From Pseudoxanthomonas sp. GM95 (lineage in GTDB: Bacteria; Pseudomonadota; Gammaproteobacteria; Xanthomonadales; Xanthomonadaceae): DNA of 64,000 bases. The notes under the pieces were generated by a model that made no database searches, was not told the origin of the DNA, and worked only from the letters and a program-made list of their open reading frames with translations. Positions 57,729-64,000 of this stretch are shown here, piece after piece. Both the position numbers and the translations under genes were made by a program. How positions within the stretch are numbered: position 1 is the stretch's first letter; each line of letters begins with the position of its first letter. The DNA is taken from the NCBI RefSeq assembly GCF_900109775.1, contig NZ_FOAX01000003.1, forward strand, positions 310,001 through 374,000, given 5' to 3'.

Positions 57729-58070
57729 ATGGATAGCACTGCCCTGGCGATGCAGGCCCTGCTCGGCCTGCCGATGGTCTGCGCGACCGCGTTCGCGCTG
57801 GTGATTTCACTGGTCGCCCCGCAGGTGCCCGGCCGCGGCCTGGCCCGCGCCGGCGCCTCCCTGATGCTGGTCAGCCAGCTGGGCGCGCTGGCGATCAGCC
57901 TGAGCCAGGTCGCGCTGTTGCAGCGCAGCCTGGCCGGCGGCGGCGACCTGCGCCAGCTACAGATGACCATCGGCCTGATCCACATGGGCCTGGGCGTGGT
58001 CGCGGTGGTGGGCATCTGCCTGCTGGCCGGAGGCTTCCTGCGGACCGCGCGCGTGGCCGCCCAGCGCTGA
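57729..58070 (+). CDS. Small membrane protein downstream of hemB, 113 aa
   Basis: Hydrophobic protein with three predicted TM helices (MVCATAFALVISLVAP, LMLVSQLGALAISLSQ, GLGVVAVVGICLLAGGF) and short basic loops. No family recognised. Its start codon lies three bases after hemB's stop codon, so it is co-transcribed and probably translationally coupled with hemB. Confidence 0.75.
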   Translation: MDSTALAMQALLGLPMVCATAFALVISLVAPQVPGRGLARAGASLMLVSQLGALAISLSQVALLQRSLAGGGDLRQLQMTIGLIHMGLGVVAVVGICLLAGGFLRTARVAAQR

Positions 58071-58154
58071 GCCGATACCCCGCCCAAAGGCGTGCAGACC
58101 CGTCTACGCGGCGCGTGGGACACTAGGTCACTTCAGTTCCGCGTGAGTTCCCGC

Positions 58155-58994
58155 ATGAGTCGCTACGCCCTGTTTGGCCGCTCCGTCTCCAAGTCGCTGT
58201 CCCCGCAGATCCATGCGGCGTTCGCCCGCCAGACCGGCATCGCGATGGAGTACGTCGGCATCGATGCCGAACCCGACGCCCTGGACGCGGCGATGGACGC
58301 CTTCGCCGCCAGCGGCGGCCGTGGCGCCAACATCACCGTGCCGCACAAGGAAGCCGCCTTCGCCCGCTGCACCGTGCTGAGCGAACGCGCGCGCCTGGCC
58401 GGTGCGGTCAACACCCTGCGCCTGGACGAGGCCCAGTGGTACGGCGACAACACCGATGGCGCCGGCCTGATCCGCGACCTCACCGGCCGCCACGGCCTGG
58501 ATTTGCGCGGCCGTCGCACCCTGCTGCTGGGCGCCGGCGGCGCCGCGCGCGGCATCGCCCCGGCGCTGCTGGAGGCCGGCGTGCGCGAGCTGGTCATCGT
58601 CAACCGCAATCCCGAGCGCGCCGACGCCCTGGCCGACGTGCTGGGCGAACCGGCCCGCGCCCACACCCGCTACTGGGAAGACCTGGCCACCATCGGCGAC
58701 TTCGAGCTGGTCATCAACGCCACTTCCGCCGGCCGCTACGACGGCGTGCCGCTGTCGCTGCCGTTCGCCCTGTGCAACGACATGACCGCCGCGGTGGACC
58801 TGAATTACAGCGAGGTCGCGATCCCGTTCCTGGCGTGGGCCCGCACCGCCGGCCTGCGCACGATCGTCGATGGCCTGGGCATGCTGATCGAGCAGGCCGC
58901 GGAAAGTTTCGAGGTGTGGCACGGCGTGCGACCGGACACCGATGCGGTGTATGCGCTGCTGCGGCAGCAGACGCCGGAGCCGAAGGCGGGGTGA
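58155..58994 (+). CDS. aroE: Shikimate dehydrogenase, 279 aa
   Basis: NADP-dependent reduction of 3-dehydroshikimate to shikimate. Substrate-binding: [11 protein letters not shown], and [11 protein letters not shown] with the catalytic Lys and the following residues. [13 protein letters not shown] supplies the Asn/Asp pair. The NADP domain has [16 protein letters not shown] and NRNPERA (Arg after NR favouring NADP). The end, [18 protein letters not shown], matches the family QA..F..W. The ATG at 58155 starts the conserved core (MSRYALFG). Length 279 aa is normal. The gene is followed by a family B repeat. Confidence 0.95.
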   Translation: MSRYALFGRSVSKSLSPQIHAAFARQTGIAMEYVGIDAEPDALDAAMDAFAASGGRGANITVPHKEAAFARCTVLSERARLAGAVNTLRLDEAQWYGDNTDGAGLIRDLTGRHGLDLRGRRTLLLGAGGAARGIAPALLEAGVRELVIVNRNPERADALADVLGEPARAHTRYWEDLATIGDFELVINATSAGRYDGVPLSLPFALCNDMTAAVDLNYSEVAIPFLAWARTAGLRTIVDGLGMLIEQAAESFEVWHGVRPDTDAVYALLRQQTPEPKAG

Positions 58995-59009
58995 GTGACC
59001 GCCCTCGCC

Positions 59010-59270
59010 ACGAGGGCCGTGAGTTCTAGCAACAACAAGAGCTTTCGTGCGGCTTCGCCGCCCGACCTACTTTCTTTGCTCGTGCAAAGAACAGTAGGCA
59101 AAGAAACACGCTCCCGGCGGCACGCCCTCGCTTCGCGAGGGTCCGCTACGTGGCGAGGGATTTTTGGAAGGGACATCCATGTCCCTTCCAAAAACGCCGC
59201 ACATCCCTGTGCGGCGCCCTGCGGGTCTTGGCCTCGCCCCTTCGCCGTGCCTCACGGAGGATTTGAGAGC
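59010..59270 (-). repeat. Dispersed structured repeat family B, copy 2 (inverted)
   Basis: Inverted relative of 15344-15600. Hairpins in plus coordinates: CCTACTTTCTTTG/CAAAGAACAGTAGG (59066-59098), CCCTCGC/GCGAGGG (59125-59141), the 16-bp stem TTTTTGGAAGGGACAT/ATGTCCCTTCCAAAAA (59161-59194), and CGCCGCACA/TGTGCGGCG (59195-59216). Stem sequences differ from copy 1 mostly by paired changes, while flanking text such as GTGAGGCACGGCGAAGGGGC is identical. It sits 16 bp after aroE. The stretch to 59406 holds degenerate hexanucleotide units and no gene. Confidence 0.88.
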
Positions 59271-59400
59271 ACAGGCAAGAGCAGAAGCGAAAAGCTGAAA
59301 AGCCAAGCACCCTCGTAAGCCACAGAAATCTGCATGACCTAGAACAGAGCTTGATCTACTGCTCTGGCTTTGTCTTTGGCTTTAGCTTCTGCTGTTGCTT

Positions 59401-59722
<322 letters not shown>

Positions 59723-59807
59723 GAAATGCCGGCGCCAATCCTGAAATCGCCAGATAGGCCGACGCGTATCTCGTCCCCCGCGACACCCCCATGCGAAAAT
59801 ACCCGCC

Positions 59808-61943
59808 ATGAGTGATGGCACCGGCCCAGCAGCGGCAAGCAAGGATCCGGCCGAAGCGGGGCGCAGCCTCGACGAGGCCCTGAAGACGCGCATCCGCGAG
59901 ACCTACACCGCCCTGCGCGATGCGACCCCGGGGTTCATGACCCGGCGCTCGCAGAGCCAGATGATCGGCGTGGCCTCGCGCGCGCTGGGCACCAGTGGCG
60001 GCGTGGGCGTGATCGAGGCGCCGACCGGCGTGGGCAAGTCGCTTGGCTACCTGACCGCCGGCGTGCCGATCGCGCTGGCGGCCAAGAAGAAGCTGGTCAT
60101 CAGCACCGGCACCGTGGCGCTGCAGTCGCAGCTGGTCGAGCGCGACATCCCCGCGTTCCTGAAGGCCACTGGCCTGCAGGCGTCCGTCGCCCTGGCCAAG
60201 GGCCGCACGCGTTACCTGTGCACGCGCAACGTGGCCGAGCTGCAGGGCGAGGCGACCGGGCAGGAATCGATGTTCGGCGACGAAGGCGCGCTCTACGACC
60301 GCCCGCTGACCCCGGCCGACACGACCCTGGCCAACCGTCTGGCGCGGCTGTTCACCGACAACCATTGGAATGGCGACCTCGACGCTTCGCCCGAACCCGT
60401 CACCCCGACCCTGCGCGCGCGCATCACCACCAACGCGGCTGGCTGCGCGGGCCGCAAGTGCACCTATGCCAGCCAGTGCCCGGTGCTGAAGGCGCGCGCC
60501 AACGTGCGCGAGGCGCAGATCGTGGTCACCAATCACGCGCTGCTGCTGTCCACGCTGTCGCTGGGCGACAACGAGAACGGCCAGCCGCTGATCGCCGCGC
60601 CTGGCGAGATGCTGCTGGTGCTGGATGAAGGCCACCACGTCGCCGGCGTCGCCATCGGCCAGGGCGCCGCGCGCCTGCCGATGGACGACATGAGCCGGCG
60701 CACCAGCCGCCTGCAGACGCTGATCGCGGCGACCTATCGCATGATCGACAAGGACACGATCAGCCACCTGCATCCCAACGAGGCGATCGACCTGGCGGTC
60801 AACGTCAGCCGCCAGCTCAAGGCCTTCCGCGATGCGCTGGATGCGGCCTGGACGCCCGATCCGTCCGAGCGCGAACCGCAGTGGCGCGCGCCCAATGGCC
60901 GCCTGCCGCTGGACTGGTCGCCGGCCATCGACGCGCTGGCCGACGACACCCGCAACCTGCTGAACTGGGTCACCGCCGCCGGCCCGCTGGTCAACAAATC
61001 CAAGCAGGAAGACGCCACCAAGGAGCGCGTGCAGCGCAACCTCGGCATGGCGCTGGAGATGGTCCAGGCCCAGTACGACCTGTGGGCCGGCTGGAAGCGT
61101 GAAGACCCCGACGGCGTGCCGCCGATGGCGCGCTGGATGACCCGTGCCCACGATGGCGATCTGGTCTGCCATTGCTCGCCGGTCTCGGCCGCGCAGGTGC
61201 TGCGCCAGCTGCTGTGGAAGGAAGTCGATTCGGTGGTGATGACCTCGGCCACGCTGACCGGTGGCAACGGCTTCCAGGCGCTGGCCATCGACACCGGCCT
61301 GCCCGACCACGCCGAGACCGTCAGCCTGACCTCGCCGTTCGACCTGGCCACCCAGGCGCAGCTGGTGGTGCCCAAGTTCCCGGCCGCGCCGGACGACCGC
61401 GAAGGCCATCCGAAGGAAGTCGCCAAATACCTGGTCCGCGAACTGGACTGGGGTAAGGGCTCGATGGTGCTGTTCACCTCGCGCTGGAAGATGGAAAAGG
61501 TCGCCGACCTCCTGCCGGTCACCCAGCGCAACCGCGTGCTGGTCCAGGGCGATGGCAACAAGTCGCAGGTCATCGGCGAACACCTGCGCCGCATCGCTGC
61601 GGGCGAGGGCTCGGTGCTGTTCGGGCTCAATTCCTTTGGCGAAGGCCTGGACCTGCCCGGCGAAGCCTGCACCACGGTGGTCATCACCCAGGTACCGTTC
61701 GCGGTGCCGACCGACCCGCAGACCGCAACCTTGAGCGAGTGGCTGGAAAGCCGCGGCCACAACGCTTTCAACCTGATCGCGATCCCGCATGCGCTGCGCA
61801 CGCTGACCCAGTTCGCCGGCCGCCTGATCCGTACCTCGACCGACACCGGCCGGGTGATCATCCTCGACTCGCGCCTGCTGACGCGCCGCTACGGCCGCCA
61901 GATCATCGACGCGCTGCCGCCCTTCGCCCGCGTGATCGGCTGA
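59808..61943 (+). CDS. dinG: ATP-dependent DNA helicase DinG, 711 aa
   Basis: XPD-like SF2 5'-3' helicase that removes R-loops and acts at blocked forks. Walker A is APTGVGKS (K77). The iron-sulfur cysteines are C138 (RYLCTR), C213, C218 and C224 (CAGRKCTYASQC). Motif II is LVLDEGHH (DEGH, residues 273-276) and motif VI is QFAGRLIRTSTDTGRV. Length agrees with E. coli DinG (716 aa). The ATG at 59808 follows the repeat region without a strong ribosome site. No LexA box was seen upstream, although E. coli dinG is SOS-controlled. Confidence 0.95.
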   Translation: MSDGTGPAAASKDPAEAGRSLDEALKTRIRETYTALRDATPGFMTRRSQSQMIGVASRALGTSGGVGVIEAPTGVGKSLGYLTAGVPIALAAKKKLVISTGTVALQSQLVERDIPAFLKATGLQASVALAKGRTRYLCTRNVAELQGEATGQESMFGDEGALYDRPLTPADTTLANRLARLFTDNHWNGDLDASPEPVTPTLRARITTNAAGCAGRKCTYASQCPVLKARANVREAQIVVTNHALLLSTLSLGDNENGQPLIAAPGEMLLVLDEGHHVAGVAIGQGAARLPMDDMSRRTSRLQTLIAATYRMIDKDTISHLHPNEAIDLAVNVSRQLKAFRDALDAAWTPDPSEREPQWRAPNGRLPLDWSPAIDALADDTRNLLNWVTAAGPLVNKSKQEDATKERVQRNLGMALEMVQAQYDLWAGWKREDPDGVPPMARWMTRAHDGDLVCHCSPVSAAQVLRQLLWKEVDSVVMTSATLTGGNGFQALAIDTGLPDHAETVSLTSPFDLATQAQLVVPKFPAAPDDREGHPKEVAKYLVRELDWGKGSMVLFTSRWKMEKVADLLPVTQRNRVLVQGDGNKSQVIGEHLRRIAAGEGSVLFGLNSFGEGLDLPGEACTTVVITQVPFAVPTDPQTATLSEWLESRGHNAFNLIAIPHALRTLTQFAGRLIRTSTDTGRVIILDSRLLTRRYGRQIIDALPPFARVIG

Positions 61944-62031
61944 GGCCTCCACGCATCACGCGCGCGTCCACCGGCGTGCACCGGTCACGACTTTGCCGGT
62001 AAGGTGGTGCGTCACCCGCGCTGCTGCCCCG

Positions 62032-62619
62032 ATGCCTGCTGCTTCCGCCCCTTCCCGCCTTCGCGCCGACGCCGCGCAGAACCGCATGCTGTTGTTGCAG
62101 GCGGCCGAAGAGGTGTTCACCGAGCACGGCGTGCAGGCGCCGCTGGAGCTGGTGTCCAGCCGCGCCGGACTGGGCCGGGCCACGCTGTTCCGCAACTTCC
62201 CCGACCGGCAGACGCTGGTGCTGGCGCTGCTGGAGCGCGGCCTGGACACCATCGCCGCGGAAGCCGAGCGCCTGCACGACACGCCCGATGCACTGGTCCA
62301 GCTGCTGCGCTTCGTACTGGAGCGCGTGGCCACGCACGCGCCGCTGGTGGAGTACTGGCAGACCGTCGGCCGCAGCCAGCCGGAGATCGAGGCGGCGATG
62401 ATGCGGCTGGTGACGATCTTCGATCCCGTCGTGCAGGCCGCGGTGGCCCAGCGTCGCTGTCGCGCCGACCTGGTGGCCACCGACATCCTGCTGTTGCTGA
62501 AGCTCTTCAGCGCCTGCGCCGCGCCGATGATGCAGGAGCTGGCGCCGTTCGAGCGCATCTGGGGCTTTGCCCTGGACATCGTCCAGCCCGCCGAGCCCAA
62601 GCGCCCGCGCAAGGCATGA
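62032..62619 (+). CDS. TetR family transcriptional regulator, 195 aa
   Basis: N-terminal TetR helix-turn-helix: LLLQAAEEVFTEHGVQAPLELVSSRAGLGRATLFRNFPDRQ is the recognisable region (residues about 20-60, with the A-G-L-G-x-A-T-L-F-R-N-F core). The C-terminal ligand domain is similar to the SbtR/TetR_C_11 type. ATG at 62032 gives a short Ala/Ser leader; other starts upstream are possible as no ribosome site is clear. It is 88 bp downstream of dinG and convergent with the NAD(P)-binding protein gene. Target and ligand unknown. Confidence 0.88.
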   Translation: MPAASAPSRLRADAAQNRMLLLQAAEEVFTEHGVQAPLELVSSRAGLGRATLFRNFPDRQTLVLALLERGLDTIAAEAERLHDTPDALVQLLRFVLERVATHAPLVEYWQTVGRSQPEIEAAMMRLVTIFDPVVQAAVAQRRCRADLVATDILLLLKLFSACAAPMMQELAPFERIWGFALDIVQPAEPKRPRKA

Positions 62620-62661
62620 AGCCGACCCGCCGCGCGCTGGCGACGGGCCGGCGTTGCCCAT

Positions 62662-63279
62662 TTAGTAGGCGATGCTGAAACGCTGCTTCACGTGCTTGGG
62701 TGTTTCGATCTCGTCCAGCAGCGCCACCGCGTAATCCTCATAGGAAATCGCGCTGTTGCCTTCGGCATCGGCCATGAAGGCATCGCCGCCCAGGCGGAAC
62801 GTGCCGGTGCGCTCGCCCGCATGGAAATACGCGGCCGGCGACAGGAAGGTCCAGTCGAGGTCGTCCACGGCCTTGAGGTCGCTCAGGAACTGCGCGCCGG
62901 GCACGGCTTCGGACTTGTACTCGGCGGGGAACTCGGGGCTGTCGAGCAGGCGCACGCCCGGCGCCACTTCCAGCGAGGCGGCGCCGCCGACGACCAAGAC
63001 GCGCTTGATGCCCGCCGCACGCGCAGTGGTGAGCACGTGGTCGGCCATGACGGTGGCGAAGCGGGCCGAGCTGACCAGCACGTCGTGGCCGGCGAGTTTC
63101 GCGCCCAGGCCGGCCGGATCGGCGGCGATGTCGCCTTCGACGAAGGACACGCCTGCGCCGGCGAGGTCATCGGCCGGCTTGCGGGCGACGATGGTGACGG
63201 TGTGGCCGCGGCGCAGGGCCTCGGCCAGGATGCGGCGGCCAACGTTGCCGGTGCCGCCGATCAGGGCGATGGAAGACAT
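62662..63279 (-). CDS. NAD(P)-binding protein, YwnB/atypical SDR family, 205 aa
   Basis: Atypical short-chain dehydrogenase-like NmrA/YwnB protein: IALIGGTGNVGRRILAEAL gives the dinucleotide site. The family blocks VARKP, FVEGDIAADP, RVLVVGGAASLEV and DWTFLSPAAYF are present, and no YxxxK is seen. Such proteins are often NADPH-binding and controlled by a divergent HxlR regulator responding to electrophiles or oxidants, as is the case here (gap 120 bp to the HxlR gene). Reaction unknown. Confidence 0.92.
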   Translation of the reverse strand: MSSIALIGGTGNVGRRILAEALRRGHTVTIVARKPADDLAGAGVSFVEGDIAADPAGLGAKLAGHDVLVSSARFATVMADHVLTTARAAGIKRVLVVGGAASLEVAPGVRLLDSPEFPAEYKSEAVPGAQFLSDLKAVDDLDWTFLSPAAYFHAGERTGTFRLGGDAFMADAEGNSAISYEDYAVALLDEIETPKHVKQRFSIAY

Positions 63280-63291
63280 GGGTGACTCCAG

Positions 63292-63310
63292 TGGTTACGA
63301 AAAGGAACCA
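63292..63310. promoter_or_regulatory. Candidate HxlR operator
   Basis: TGGTTAC (63292-63298), five bases, GGAACCA (63304-63310): six of seven arm positions are symmetric. It lies 12 bp upstream of the NAD(P)-binding protein gene in the divergent gap, matching the GTTAC-spacer-type dyads bound by HxlR regulators. Confidence 0.5.
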
Positions 63311-63399
63311 TGGCATGATGGGCGCCCGGACCGCCCCTGCCAAGAAGGGAGCGCGGCGTGTCCAGGTGACCTGCGTGTAACCCCCGACGAGCCCGTGCC

Positions 63400-63780
63400 A
63401 TGACCCTGCACCGTTCCAATGCCCCCTATGCCGCGCTGTGCCCGGTGCGCGATGTGCTCGACCGGCTGGCCGACCGCTGGAGCACGCTGGTGCTGCAGGC
63501 GCTAAAAGAGACGCCGCTGCGCTTCTCCGTGTTGCAGCGGCGGATCGACGATGTCTCCAAGCGGATGCTGGCCAAGACCCTGCGCGGACTGGAGGAGGAC
63601 GGCCTGATCACGCGCACGGTGTTCCCCAGCAAGCCGCCGGCGGTGGAATACGCGCTGACGCCGATGGGCCGCAGTGTCCTGCCGCACATCGAGGCGCTGG
63701 TGGTGTGGGCCGACACCCACCACGACGCCATCCGCGCCGCGCGCGCGACCTATCGCGAGCAGCTCGACGAAGTCGCCTGA
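63400..63780 (+). CDS. HxlR family transcriptional regulator, 126 aa
   Basis: Winged-helix MarR-like dimeric regulator. HxlR signature: [65 protein letters not shown]. The single N-terminal cysteine in LCPVRDVLD is at the position used as the redox or electrophile sensor in QorR/HypR-type members. It is divergent from the NAD(P)-binding protein gene, its probable target. Confidence 0.95.
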   Translation: MTLHRSNAPYAALCPVRDVLDRLADRWSTLVLQALKETPLRFSVLQRRIDDVSKRMLAKTLRGLEEDGLITRTVFPSKPPAVEYALTPMGRSVLPHIEALVVWADTHHDAIRAARATYREQLDEVA

Positions 63781-63794
63781 CGCCTTGCCGGAGT

Positions 63795-64000
63795 TCAGCG
63801 CGAGCCGACCCCACCGCCTGGATTGGCCTGCGGCGCGGGTGCGCGCGGCCACCAGCGCTTGAGCCTGCGTCGCACCCAGGCCAGCGCCGGATTCTCGAAC
63901 AGCCGGTGATAGGCCACGCCGGCGGCAATGGCGGCGACCAAGCTCAGCAGCACGTTCGCCGCCCAGTGGTGCAGCAGCGGCACCCGCGCCGAGATGCGCG
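63795..64000 (-). CDS. C-terminal end of a membrane protein, probably acyltransferase 3 family (partial)
   Basis: The open frame runs off the right edge of the window. The visible 68 codons encode a TM helix (WAANVLLSLVAAIAAGVAY) followed by HRLFENPALAWVRRRLKRW and a Pro/Ala-rich basic tail. A final TM helix followed by a Y-x-x-x-E-x-P box (here YHRLFENP) is how acyltransferase 3 (OafA-type) membrane domains end. The N-terminal part needed to prove the family is outside the window. It is convergent with the HxlR gene. Confidence 0.55.
   Translation of the reverse strand, partial: RISARVPLLHHWAANVLLSLVAAIAAGVAYHRLFENPALAWVRRRLKRWWPRAPAPQANPGGGVGSR

Overview
The window is about 64 kb of uniformly high-GC, tightly packed bacterial chromosome. 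Several things point to a member of the Xanthomonadaceae, with a Lysobacter-like genome the best guess. These are a TonB-dependent receptor flanked by flavin-dependent halogenases, SapC and a cupin; long fused indolepyruvate ferredoxin oxidoreductase; many ATGA-coupled gene pairs; probable leaderless promoters; and dispersed hexanucleotide-linked intergenic repeats. The genus is an inference, because there is no rRNA or other decisive marker. I see no tRNA, rRNA, CRISPR array, insertion sequence or prophage.

Layout. 0-6 kb: a secreted hypothetical protein, an AEC-type permease and a fused indolepyruvate:ferredoxin oxidoreductase. 6-13 kb: an ergothioneine block (egtB-egtD-DUF3253, with a divergent class V PLP enzyme), then a composite intergenic repeat and a betaine-type ABC transporter. 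13-20 kb: a lytic transglycosylase coupled to a membrane acyltransferase, a second repeat element, a DUF938 protein and a three-gene phosphorelay with no DNA-binding output. 20-27 kb: periplasmic glucan protein OpgD and an operon for an unidentified CDP-sugar (glycosyltransferase, CDP-glucose synthase, SDR, RmlC-like epimerase, SAF-domain reductase). 27-31 kb: a LysR-controlled C4-dicarboxylate carrier plus D-tartrate dehydratase. 31-34 kb: REP-type repeats and uvrD. 34-42 kb: the TonB receptor - halogenase - SapC - cupin_8 - halogenase operon. 42-49 kb: YqhA-like protein, GST, an S9 peptidase, a DUF885 protein and a lipoprotein. 49-56 kb: a sigma-54-controlled alcohol/aldehyde oxidation module. 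56-64 kb: hemB, an aroE-like gene, more repeats, dinG, TetR and HxlR regulators, and the tail of an acyltransferase.

The two most notable systems are these. (1) The 49-56 kb module has an enhancer-binding regulator, a near-perfect -24/-12 promoter with clustered TGCGACA repeats upstream, an outer-membrane channel, an AldA-like dehydrogenase, a Tat-exported bc1-type Rieske protein and a quinoprotein alcohol dehydrogenase. The dehydrogenase lacks the vicinal cysteine pair of classical enzymes. I infer periplasmic oxidation of a small diol or alcohol, with the Rieske protein as a possible unusual electron acceptor. (2) The 34-42 kb operon pairs two different halogenases with a nutrient receptor under apparent LacI-type control.

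Two intergenic repeat families, in at least five copies here, contain hairpins whose stems differ between copies by paired changes. This argues that they fold and are maintained as RNA or DNA structures.
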